Shown one piece after another: positions 16,584-24,440 of a stretch of DNA of 31,649 bases. Origin of the DNA: Nanobdellota archaeon (GTDB lineage: Archaea; Nanobdellota; Nanobdellia; Woesearchaeales; JAHJBD01); NCBI GenBank assembly GCA_018813725.1, contig JAHJBD010000105.1:1-31649 (forward strand), read 5' to 3'. The position numbers and the translations under genes are program-made. How positions within the stretch are numbered: position 1 is the stretch's first letter; every line of letters begins with the position of its first letter. The notes beneath the pieces were generated by a model, which saw only the letters and a list, made by a program, of their open reading frames with translations, had not been told where the DNA came from and searched no databases.

Positions 16584-17456
16584 TTATGTAGGGGCCCTTA
16601 TATTTAAAGTTTTTGATTTTTTGTCTTCGAGGAGTTTTTTTAAATATGCATCATCAAAACACTTGTCTTTTAGAGAGCACATGCAGCATTTATTTTCATT
16701 GCCAGAAAGCCCGGGTAATTCGTACCTGCTAAGAAGCGATTTTACCTTATCAATGAGTCCAACTACCTCTAACCTCAAAAACTGGTTCATCAGGATTTGC
16801 CTTCTCTCTTGGCTGTCGAGATAATTGACAAACGCCTCTTTTACATCTTTCTTGAAGAAATCCTCAATAAGCAAGGCATAAGCTGCTACCTGTATCCTAT
16901 GCCCAGGCCAGACCCCTTCTTTAGGACATTTGCCGGTCTTAAGCTCTATAGGCACATACTCTTCGCCATAAACCTCAATCTGATCAATGATTCCTTTCAG
17001 TCCAAGATTAGGGGAATCAATCTTTTGCTCAGACAATATCTTAGGTGTAAGCTTTTGCCATAGCTCTTCTCCAAAAACATTATGTTTAGAGAAAAAATCA
17101 AAGAGCTGCTTTGACCTTGTACCTGCCTCATTTCTTATCAATGGCAAGACCTGCATAAATAGGTCTTCAGGGAGGAGTTCAACACCAATTATCTGCTGCT
17201 TATTCTTTATGATAGTTTCCCTTAACATCCGATCATATTCTCTGCGGTATTTAGCATTCAACTCTTCAAACAATATTAGTTTGGTTATGCTTCTGACAAG
17301 AGCTTCCTCTCCCTTATTGATAAGGTCATAAGTTTCATGCCTCACTGTGCCTTTTATAAGCGCAGCCTTAGGAAGTTCAAATAATCCAAGCACCCTCTCA
17401 AGAAACAGTTTCCTCTGGCAGTATAAGTAGCTTGAAAGAGAAGTTACAGATATCAT
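16584..17456 (-). CDS. Solitary Cas4-like PD-(D/E)XK nuclease with Fe-S cluster
   Basis: 290 residues of the RecB/Cas4/Dna2-type nuclease family. Seen: N-terminal cysteine C13 (YLYCQRK), H40 in GTVRHE, D158 in GIIDQIEVY, E171-x-K173 in IELKTGK, a QxxxY motif at 189-193, and a C-terminal set C257-x2-C260-x5-C266 which with C13 would bind a 4Fe-4S cluster. All nuclease residues are intact. There is no CRISPR array or other cas gene, so this is more likely a DNA repair/replication exonuclease than a spacer-acquisition protein. The start at 17456 is preferred over the TTG at 17459 because of the TATA box 26 bases upstream. Confidence 0.88.
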   Translation of the reverse strand: MISVTSLSSYLYCQRKLFLERVLGLFELPKAALIKGTVRHETYDLINKGEEALVRSITKLILFEELNAKYRREYDRMLRETIIKNKQQIIGVELLPEDLFMQVLPLIRNEAGTRSKQLFDFFSKHNVFGEELWQKLTPKILSEQKIDSPNLGLKGIIDQIEVYGEEYVPIELKTGKCPKEGVWPGHRIQVAAYALLIEDFFKKDVKEAFVNYLDSQERRQILMNQFLRLEVVGLIDKVKSLLSRYELPGLSGNENKCCMCSLKDKCFDDAYLKKLLEDKKSKTLNIRAPT

Positions 17457-17477
17457 CAAGTTACTGAATAAAGCTTC

Positions 17478-17517
17478 ATTTAAATAGGTTATGCGCGGAT
17501 GTCCTGTGTCAAGTGGT
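17478..17517 (-). promoter_or_regulatory. Promoter of the Cas4-like gene with shared upstream element
   Basis: TATA box at 17478-17486, about 26 bases from the start codon. Upstream, at 17500-17517, lies an 18-base element (minus strand ACCACTTGACACAGGACA) that differs by one base from 26719-26736, which sits at the same place and orientation before the LAGLIDADG gene. A candidate regulator site. Confidence 0.5.
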
Positions 17518-17537
17518 TGTTTTCAATATAGAAAAGA

Positions 17538-18275
17538 TTATATGAACCCCTCTACCCAACCATTATCTCCGCTATGATACAGTTTGAGCGATGCACCTTT
17601 CTTTTCTACCCTAAAAACAGAACAATTTGGTACAGATAGAGTGGCAACTTGGGTTACATCAGAAAGATAATCCGAACCTAGCAAAAGATTACCTAGAATG
17701 CATCTGTTTGCCCCTTGGTGCCCCACCATCAGAATATTAGCATCTTCCAGTTCATCAAGACCCTCAATAACTGGCTTGATTCTTGACATAACATCTGCAT
17801 AACTTTCCCAAGCAGGTAGGACTTTTCCAGGTTCACCATTATTTTCTGCTATCTCATACGCGCGATCGACACAAAAAGACCAATCAAGCCCAGGCAATTT
17901 GCAGCCAAATTTATCAGAGCTACGCGCCTGATAAAGTAATCTAGTTTCTGGGAATTGAGATTCCCATTCCTGCTGAGTCATCCCATCTAAAAAATAGTTT
18001 GATAACTCAGTTAATCTTGGATCTGCAAATGCAACAGTATAAGGATGACTAGCTAGCACAATATCTAATGTATGTTTAGCTCTGGTTAAAGGTGAATGAA
18101 ACGCATAATCTATATGTTCTTGAGCCAATATTTTAGCAGCATATTTTGCTTGCTGGACCCCTTTCTCAGTTAACTGATTTCCGATGCCATCAGAATGCGT
18201 TTGATGCCTTAACTTCGAATCTCGGTTCCAGAATGTCTGTCCATGCCTAACAACATAGATTGTTTGGTAAGCCAT
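17538..18275 (-). CDS. Histidine phosphatase family protein
   Basis: Phosphoglycerate-mutase-like phosphatase of 245 residues. Seen: the phosphate-pocket motif VVRHGQT with the phosphorylated histidine H11, R65 in SPLTRA, E90 in LTELSN as likely proton donor, and H186 in MVGHQGANR. The family includes phosphoglycerate mutases and phosphatases for sugars, cobalamin precursors and nucleotides; no residue here singles out a substrate. The 3-phosphoglycerate mutase role is possible but the C-terminal half is not closely mutase-like. A TATA-like box at 18298-18306 about 27 bases upstream suggests its own leaderless transcript. Confidence 0.85.
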   Translation of the reverse strand: MAYQTIYVVRHGQTFWNRDSKLRHQTHSDGIGNQLTEKGVQQAKYAAKILAQEHIDYAFHSPLTRAKHTLDIVLASHPYTVAFADPRLTELSNYFLDGMTQQEWESQFPETRLLYQARSSDKFGCKLPGLDWSFCVDRAYEIAENNGEPGKVLPAWESYADVMSRIKPVIEGLDELEDANILMVGHQGANRCILGNLLLGSDYLSDVTQVATLSVPNCSVFRVEKKGASLKLYHSGDNGWVEGFI

Positions 18276-18356
18276 AAACTAAAGATGTTACTTATAGATA
18301 TTTAAAGCTGAGTATGACAAAACCTTTATTAATATCTAAACAAATCTTAACCTAAA
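18276..18356. promoter_or_regulatory. Divergent promoters of the histidine phosphatase and tyrS
   Basis: Minus-strand TATA at 18298-18306, 27 bases from the phosphatase ATG; plus-strand TATA TTTATTAAT at 18325-18333, 28 bases from the tyrS ATG. Both give leaderless or nearly leaderless transcripts. Confidence 0.55.
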
Positions 18357-19376
18357 ATGGATATACAAGAAAGATTAAAGATTATCAAAAGAAACACAGA
18401 AGAGATAACTACAGAAGAAGAATTGATTGAGCTATTAAAGACAAAAAAAGTCCCTTCTGTATACCTGGGCACTGCTGTAACAGGAAGGCCGCATGTGGCT
18501 TATTTCCTATGGGTACTAAAACTCGCAGATTTTCTCAAAGCTGGATTTAAAGTCAAGCTTCTGCTTGCAGACCTTCATGGCGCTTTAGATAACACACCTT
18601 GGGAGCTGCTTGAAAAAAGATACGAATACTATAGTCAGGTCATCCCCGCTATGTTCAGCGCTATAGGAGCTGATCTGAAAAATTTTGAGATAGTTCGTGG
18701 GTCAACATTCCAAAAGAATGGAAAGTATTTCTACGATGTCCTTTGGATGTCTACGCTTGCATCTGTACACGACTGCAAAAAAGCAGGCTCAGAAGTTGTA
18801 AAACAAAATGACAATCCAAAATTAGCTGGCCTCATCTATCCTATAATGCAGGCTTTAGACGAAGAGTACCTTGATGTAGATGTCCAATATGGCGGAGTTG
18901 ACCAAAGAAAGATCTTGATGTTTGCAAGAGAATACCTTCCAAAGCTGAATTACAGGAGAAGAGTAGAGGTTATGACCCCGATAATCCCTGGACTTATAGG
19001 CGAGAAGATGTCAGCATCAAATGAAGACTCAAAGATTGATCTTCTTGATGATGAAAAAACAATCCAAAAAAAGCTCAACAAGGCATACTGCCCTGAAGGT
19101 ATAGTAGACGCCAACGGAGTTTTAAGCTTCATAAAATATGTCTTGATGACTATCAAAAAAGATAATGGCCAAGAGTTCTTGATAGAGCGCCCTGAAAAAT
19201 GGGGAGGAAACCTGAGCTACAAAAGATATGAAGAGTTGGAAAAGGATTTCATAGAAAAAAAGGTCCACCCTATGGATGTAAAGCAAGCGCTGGCAAAGGA
19301 GATATCAACTCTCCTAGAGCCGATAAGAAAAGTTATGAAAGGCAAAGAAAGATTGATCAAAGAAGCATACCCTTAA
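18357..19376 (+). CDS. tyrS: Tyrosyl-tRNA synthetase, eukaryote-like
   Basis: Charges tRNA-Tyr. A class I enzyme of 339 residues without an extra C-terminal domain. Seen: the HIGH-equivalent GRPHVAY (43-49), ADLHGALDN, KKAGSEVVKQ, YPIMQALDEEYLDVD, QYGGVDQRKI (tyrosine/adenylate pocket) and the KMSKS loop EKMSASNEDSKIDLLD from residue 216. From memory, several of these, especially VTGRPHVAYF, KKAGSEVVKQ and the ESKIDLLD-like tail of the KMSKS loop, resemble the cytosolic eukaryotic enzyme more than the shorter-loop euryarchaeal one. Its 3' end is 4 bases from that of the convergent M16 gene. Confidence 0.95.
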   Translation: MDIQERLKIIKRNTEEITTEEELIELLKTKKVPSVYLGTAVTGRPHVAYFLWVLKLADFLKAGFKVKLLLADLHGALDNTPWELLEKRYEYYSQVIPAMFSAIGADLKNFEIVRGSTFQKNGKYFYDVLWMSTLASVHDCKKAGSEVVKQNDNPKLAGLIYPIMQALDEEYLDVDVQYGGVDQRKILMFAREYLPKLNYRRRVEVMTPIIPGLIGEKMSASNEDSKIDLLDDEKTIQKKLNKAYCPEGIVDANGVLSFIKYVLMTIKKDNGQEFLIERPEKWGGNLSYKRYEELEKDFIEKKVHPMDVKQALAKEISTLLEPIRKVMKGKERLIKEAYP

Positions 19377-19380
19377 GATC

Positions 19381-20574
19381 TTATCCGATTATCGCTAAAG
19401 TATATTCACTGGTAAGATACTTTTCTGCAACTCGTGCGATATCTTTCACAGTAACTTTCCTGATCTCATCAAGATACTTTTCTGCCATCCTTGCATCATT
19501 GATACTTGACCAGAACCCTAGCTCATCTGCCCATTCATGAGTATCCTCGTTGTCAAGAAGAAATTTACCCTCGATAAAACCTAATGCCTCATCAAGCTCT
19601 TTTTTGCTGACATTTTTAAGTTTTCTAAACTCTTCAAGTATCAGTCGGGTACATAACTTAATCTTATTTTTCGCAGTATTAACATAGACCGCAAAATAGC
19701 CATAACTGCTGGCAGGCTCATGGTATGCCCCAACCTCGTATGCAAGCCCTCGTTTATTTCTGATCTCCTCAAATAATCGTCCAGACTGGCCTTTGCCTAA
19801 TATAGATTTGATCACATCAAAAACATAGCTATCTTTGTTTATACGCAGGGGAGTTTTATACCCAAGGATCATATACGAATTTAGGATATTTTTCTTTTCT
19901 TTCACTTCAGTCTTTATCTGCTTTGTCTCTTCATCAATATTTTGTATTACTGAATTAGGCCTCTTGAAACTAAACCTGCTTGCATGTTTTTCAATTCCAG
20001 TAACCTCTCCAACAACGCTAAGTATCATATTATCCGGCCTGTAAAATTTGGAGTAATAACCCAAAAGGTCCTTTCTGGTCATAGTGCTTACTGCCTTTAC
20101 AGATCCATACGTAGGATACCTTGCCGGGTGTTCCTTAAAAAGTGCTTTTTGAAAAAGCACCCATTGATGAAACCGTGGTTCATCCTTGTGCAGGTTTATC
20201 TCTTTCAGGATGATCTTCCTTTCTTTATCTATCTTCTTTTGGTCAAACAGCGGATGTTGAATAATATCAGAGATGATATCCATGGCTTTGCTGAAATGTT
20301 TCTTTGGAACCTTGACATAAAAACATGTGCGTTCATTAGAGGTATAGGCATTAAGTTCACCGCCAACATTTTCAATCTCACTAGAGATTATCCTTGAATC
20401 TGGCCTTTTTTTTGTGCCTTCAAACAGCATATGTTCGATAAAATGAGATATCCCGCTGACATTCACAGTTTCATTTACAGAACCAACCTTCACAGTCACG
20501 TGCACAGTAGTGCTCTGTGTTGGCTTCCTATCATACACTACAGTCATCCCGTTTTTTAAGACAAATTTTTGCAT
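19381..20574 (-). CDS. M16-family zinc metallopeptidase
   Basis: 397 residues, one M16 half as in bacterial processing-peptidase-like proteins. Seen: inverted zinc motif HFIEH (H44, E47, H48) and the third ligand E125 in IILKEI, exactly 76 residues on; an R/Y substrate-binding region in the second half (GRLFEEIRNKRGLAYEVGA). The catalytic motif is complete, so it is not one of the inactive partner subunits, and a partner gene is not seen here. No signal peptide, so cytoplasmic. A TATA box at 20594-20604 lies 25 bases before the start. It neighbours a run of peptidases on the opposite strand. Confidence 0.93.
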   Translation of the reverse strand: MQKFVLKNGMTVVYDRKPTQSTTVHVTVKVGSVNETVNVSGISHFIEHMLFEGTKKRPDSRIISSEIENVGGELNAYTSNERTCFYVKVPKKHFSKAMDIISDIIQHPLFDQKKIDKERKIILKEINLHKDEPRFHQWVLFQKALFKEHPARYPTYGSVKAVSTMTRKDLLGYYSKFYRPDNMILSVVGEVTGIEKHASRFSFKRPNSVIQNIDEETKQIKTEVKEKKNILNSYMILGYKTPLRINKDSYVFDVIKSILGKGQSGRLFEEIRNKRGLAYEVGAYHEPASSYGYFAVYVNTAKNKIKLCTRLILEEFRKLKNVSKKELDEALGFIEGKFLLDNEDTHEWADELGFWSSINDARMAEKYLDEIRKVTVKDIARVAEKYLTSEYTLAIIG

Positions 20575-20652
20575 ATATTTTGTATACCCAGGTCATATTT
20601 AAACCTACTGAAAACAAAAAGGTTTTAATATGATGATAGTCAACAAAATTGT
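20575..20652. promoter_or_regulatory. Divergent promoters of the M16 and M24 peptidases
   Basis: Minus-strand TATA (GTTTAAATATG) at 20594-20604 and plus-strand TATA (TTTTAATAT) at 20623-20631 lie 25 and 26 bases from their start codons. Two peptidase transcription units start from the same 78 bases. Confidence 0.55.
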
Positions 20653-21705
20653 ATGAATATCTCACAGTTACGGCGCCATATGCAAGAAAAGGAGATTGAT
20701 TTGACAATATTCCTAAACGCTGGTTTTGAGCCAAATCCAAATATGTTCTATTTTTCAGGCTATTCTGGTGCAGGCCTTTTAGCAATACCAAAAAAACAGC
20801 AAGCATTCTTGATGGTACCTGAGATGGAAGCCAGCAAAGCAAAGAGATTAAATTTCAAGATTATTGAAAAGCCAAAAGGAAAAAGATTTTTTCAGATATT
20901 AAAGCAGCACTCCAAAGCAAAGACAATCGGCTTAGAGACTGAAAATTTCAGCATACTTGCGCTTAAAGAGTTAAGAAAACAGTTTAAGAGAATAAAGATA
21001 AAAGACATCTCAAAAGCCTGTTATGATATCAGAAAGGTAAAATGCGCTGATGAGGTCAAGATAATAAAGCAAGGCTGCAAGATAACTGATGAGATCATGC
21101 TTGACTGTTTTAAGAATTTTAAAAAGTTTAAGACAGAGTCTGAAGTCAAAGCTTATTTGGAGTATAATGCAAAGAAAAAAGGATGTGACCTTGCTTTCCC
21201 GACAATCGTCGCTTCTGGCAAAAATTCAGCTCTTGCCCATCATCAGACAGAAGATAAGAGACTAACCAAAGGATTTTGCATAATTGACTTTGGCGTGAAG
21301 TATAAAGGCTACTGTACAGATATCACAAGAACAATATATCTAGGTAAGCCAAAAAAGCAAGAGATTGAGCTTTACAATATCCTGCTGGGCTGTCAAAATA
21401 GTACAATAAAACAAGTTAAGATAGGCGCAAGATGTGCTGACCTATTTATCCATGCTCAAAAGCAGTTAGGCAAGTATGCAAAATACTTTAACCACGGTCT
21501 AGGACATGGGATTGGCGCTCAAATACACGAATCGCCAAATTTATATACCGAATCAAAAGACGTTTTGGTAAAAGATATGACTTTCACGATTGAGCCAGGC
21601 ATATACCTGAAAGATTCCGGTATCAGGATCGAAGATGACATCTTAGTCACAGACAAAGGCTATGAGATATTGACAAAAACAGAAAAAGGGTTGATAACAA
21701 TATGA
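20653..21705 (+). CDS. M24-family Xaa-Pro aminopeptidase/dipeptidase
   Basis: Releases residues next to proline from short peptides. The 350-residue protein has a creatinase-type N-terminal domain (1-about 125) and a pita-bread catalytic domain. All five metal ligands are visible: D212 (IIDFG), D223 (GYCTDITRT), H285 (NHGLGHGIG), E314 (FTIEPGIYL) and E327 (IRIEDD). Xaa-Pro aminopeptidase and prolidase (PepQ) cannot be separated by eye. A TATA box 26 bases upstream supports the start and a leaderless transcript. The stop overlaps the next ATG, beginning a three-gene peptidase operon. Confidence 0.93.
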   Translation: MNISQLRRHMQEKEIDLTIFLNAGFEPNPNMFYFSGYSGAGLLAIPKKQQAFLMVPEMEASKAKRLNFKIIEKPKGKRFFQILKQHSKAKTIGLETENFSILALKELRKQFKRIKIKDISKACYDIRKVKCADEVKIIKQGCKITDEIMLDCFKNFKKFKTESEVKAYLEYNAKKKGCDLAFPTIVASGKNSALAHHQTEDKRLTKGFCIIDFGVKYKGYCTDITRTIYLGKPKKQEIELYNILLGCQNSTIKQVKIGARCADLFIHAQKQLGKYAKYFNHGLGHGIGAQIHESPNLYTESKDVLVKDMTFTIEPGIYLKDSGIRIEDDILVTDKGYEILTKTEKGLITI

Positions 21706-23483
21706 AATACAAAGACAAAACATTTTACAGTGAAGTAGAATACTATAAAAAAGAGTTCCAAGGAAAAGTTAAGGATAATGTTGTCTTTGTCCGTATGAAC
21801 CTAAGGAATAAAAGAGCATTCTACAGCATAGCACCGATGTCGATGGCAATACACGAACTGGATGGCGACATGCATGTCATTGTTGAGCCTGATGGAAGTG
21901 AAAGTTACAGCATCTTAAACCAGATTTGGCAGGTAGACAGAGACTATGAAAAACGGCTTAAGACAAAAAAAGTTGAAGCATTAAGAGCATTCATAGCATC
22001 AGTAAACAAGCGTACAAAGACAAAGGTATTCAAAGAGATTTTCAAAAAACCTGAGATAGTGCTTCATGCTGAAGAAGAAGGATTTAGAGGTACCTTAGAC
22101 CTACATTATAAGAATGGATGGCATACAAGATATAGGTCCAAGGAACTTTTTGAGACTGCCACAAGGATCTTAACCCAAGGCTATGACCTGAAAAAGACAG
22201 ATAAGCTAGGAATTGGATTTGTATTGATCCCAAAAAAAGAAAGGATTGACCTTCCTTTGGAAGATTACCTAGATTCATTATCAATAACAATGGCTATGGC
22301 AGAAGCTGCAAGAAAACTTGGAGCTGAGGTAAGTTTAGGCGCAAGTTCTAATAGGTGGTCATTGTTGGCAAGGCCAGTAAGGACAACTGACCTTCTAGCA
22401 ACACTAAAAGGCTGCGAACTTGATAAAGAAGTTGATGAAGAAGTGTTCAAGAAGTATAAGGAGCTTTCAAAGATATTAAAGCTTGACAGGATGAGATTCC
22501 AGACAGCAGCTTTTGGCATACATGCAAAAGGGTATTTTGGCAAACACTTTTTTGGTGACACCATAGGGTATCCAACTTTGGATAAAAAGACTAGGTGGAG
22601 CTCAGCAGGACAGATGATGCTCAAAGACCCATACTCGCCTCAGACCAAGCTTGAGAGCAGAGACCCTATGATGCGTTACGGCATAACTGAAACCTTGCCT
22701 ATAGACATTTTCATTGATACCTGCAACATAGATTACTTTAAACTAAAAAAGAGATCAGACAAGATTAGGGATGTTCTTAAGGATTGTGAGAAGATTAGGG
22801 TAATTGGAAAACAAGTAGATGGCCATAAGACAGACTTTACAGTAAATCTAGTAAACCCCGAAGGAAAGATAAAAGAGTTCATCTCATCTGACTGCGATGT
22901 TAGGACAAAGATAGACCAAGAATTCCTGAGAAAGACTGGGATAAAGGCCGGTGCATTTGCCAACTTTCCAAGCGGTGAAGCTTTCATAACGCCTTCAGGG
23001 ATGTCTGGGGTCATGGTTGGCGACGTTGTGATAAACGTAGACGCAAGCTATAGGATACCAAAGAACCAGCCTATTGTTGTAGCATTTGATGAGAAAGGAT
23101 ACAAGGTGGTAAAAGCGCCTAAAAGGATTTTCGACATCATGAAAAGAGAATTAAAAGAAGCAAGGCAAAAGATTAGGGATTACGAGAAAAGCGAGAGCCT
23201 TCCAAAAGAGATCATAAATATGTACAAGAAGAACTTCAACCTTATTGGTGAGTTTGCGATAAACACAAACCCAAAAGCAAAACTATGCGACTATTTGATT
23301 GTCAATGAGAAGATCGCAAGGATGATACATGTTGCATTAGGCTCTGGATTTGAATCTCATAGGAAAACCCTATACCATTGGGATATTGTGATTGACAGTC
23401 CTGCGCAAAAACTAGACATATATGGTATAGACAAGCAAAAAAAAGTCCACTGGGTGATAAAGAAGGGTGAATTTGTAGTATGA
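21702..23483 (+). CDS. M29-family aminopeptidase, long form
   Basis: 593 residues; the C-terminal 170 are clearly M29 (thermophilic aminopeptidase T/AmpS type). Metal-binding positions: E426 in PSGEAF, E517 in LIGEFAINTNP, H543 in MIHVALG, H559 and D561 in YHWDIV; all present. The protein is longer than usual M29 enzymes (about 370-420), with additional sequence at the N-terminus and around 130-350 that I do not recognise. Substrate probably short peptides. ATGA overlaps on both sides couple it to the M24 peptidase and the smaller M29-like protein. Confidence 0.85.
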   Translation: MKYKDKTFYSEVEYYKKEFQGKVKDNVVFVRMNLRNKRAFYSIAPMSMAIHELDGDMHVIVEPDGSESYSILNQIWQVDRDYEKRLKTKKVEALRAFIASVNKRTKTKVFKEIFKKPEIVLHAEEEGFRGTLDLHYKNGWHTRYRSKELFETATRILTQGYDLKKTDKLGIGFVLIPKKERIDLPLEDYLDSLSITMAMAEAARKLGAEVSLGASSNRWSLLARPVRTTDLLATLKGCELDKEVDEEVFKKYKELSKILKLDRMRFQTAAFGIHAKGYFGKHFFGDTIGYPTLDKKTRWSSAGQMMLKDPYSPQTKLESRDPMMRYGITETLPIDIFIDTCNIDYFKLKKRSDKIRDVLKDCEKIRVIGKQVDGHKTDFTVNLVNPEGKIKEFISSDCDVRTKIDQEFLRKTGIKAGAFANFPSGEAFITPSGMSGVMVGDVVINVDASYRIPKNQPIVVAFDEKGYKVVKAPKRIFDIMKRELKEARQKIRDYEKSESLPKEIINMYKKNFNLIGEFAINTNPKAKLCDYLIVNEKIARMIHVALGSGFESHRKTLYHWDIVIDSPAQKLDIYGIDKQKKVHWVIKKGEFVV

Positions 23484-24403
23484 GTTTTGCAAAGAATGTC
23501 CTTATCAATTGCATGGGCCTGAAGAAAGATGAGGACCTAGTGATAGTATATGATAAGAACAAAAGGTTATTAGCCCAATCTTTTCTAGACCCAGCAAAAC
23601 TGATCTCCAATAACATCCATTTTATTGAGACACCTGTCCAGAAAAATAATGGTGATGAGCCGCCAAAAGAAGTTGCAGATACGCTTCTCAAGGCAGATGT
23701 TGCTTTGATCATCACGACAAAATCATTCTCGCATACTGAGGCTAGAAGAGCTGCATCAAAAAAAGGTGTAAGGATAGCAACGATGCCAGGTCTTACAGCA
23801 AGTATGGCATTAAGAACATTATCTGCTGACTACACAAAGATAAAAGACAGATGCGACAAAGTTGCAAAACTTCTAAAAGCAAAAAAACTTGAATTGATTA
23901 CAAAAAAAGGAACTTTGCTCACAGTCTACATCAACAGACTGTTTAAAGATACAGGGATATATACGGAAAAAGGCGCATTTGGAAACCTTCCTGCAGGTGA
24001 AGTAGGATTTGCACCGGTTGAAGGTAAAACAGAGGGAGTCGTGGTTATAGATAAATCACTAGCTGGCATAGGAAGATTAAAAGACCCGATTAAGCTGATA
24101 ATCAAAGATGGATTTGTCATAGATATCCAAGGCAAAAAAGAAGCTGAAAAACTTAAAAAGCTGCTGAAGAGTTTTAACAACAAAAAAGTGTATAATATAG
24201 CTGAATTTGCTATCGGTTTAAATCCAAAGGCAAAGATATCAGGGATCACACTTGAAGATGAAAAAGTAGAGGGTACAGCCCATATAGCTTTAGGTGACAA
24301 CACTAGTTATGTTGGCGGAAATACAAAAGCGCCCACACATTTGGATGGTGTAATCTCAAAACCCAAGATAATAATAAACAAGAAAAACATATTTACTGAT
24401 TAA
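23480..24403 (+). CDS. M29-like metalloprotein (aminopeptidase-related)
   Basis: 307 residues with the M29 metal set: E174 in PAGEVGFAP, E242 in IAEFAIGLNPKA, H268 in TAHIALGDN, H287 and D289 in THLDGV. It is shorter than canonical M29 enzymes and resembles the branch that also contains dihydroxypyridine dioxygenase-like metalloenzymes, so peptidase activity is likely but not certain. It is a distant relative of the gene before it; together they may form a hetero-oligomer or divide substrates (inference). Last gene of the M24-M29-M29 operon, followed by PAN on its own promoter. Confidence 0.82.
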   Translation: MSFAKNVLINCMGLKKDEDLVIVYDKNKRLLAQSFLDPAKLISNNIHFIETPVQKNNGDEPPKEVADTLLKADVALIITTKSFSHTEARRAASKKGVRIATMPGLTASMALRTLSADYTKIKDRCDKVAKLLKAKKLELITKKGTLLTVYINRLFKDTGIYTEKGAFGNLPAGEVGFAPVEGKTEGVVVIDKSLAGIGRLKDPIKLIIKDGFVIDIQGKKEAEKLKKLLKSFNNKKVYNIAEFAIGLNPKAKISGITLEDEKVEGTAHIALGDNTSYVGGNTKAPTHLDGVISKPKIIINKKNIFTD

Positions 24404-24409
24404 ACAAAT

Positions 24410-24419
24410 ATTTTTATAC
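24410..24419 (+). promoter_or_regulatory. TATA box of pan
   Basis: ATTTTTATAC, about 27 bases before the ATG at 24441 but only 9 bases before the ATG at 24423; this spacing favours the downstream start. Confidence 0.5.
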
Positions 24420-24440
24420 TCTATGGTATTACCAGATACG

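Noticed and set aside
16584..17456. Evidence of a CRISPR-Cas system
   Set aside because: Only a Cas4-like nuclease is present; no array or other cas gene was seen.
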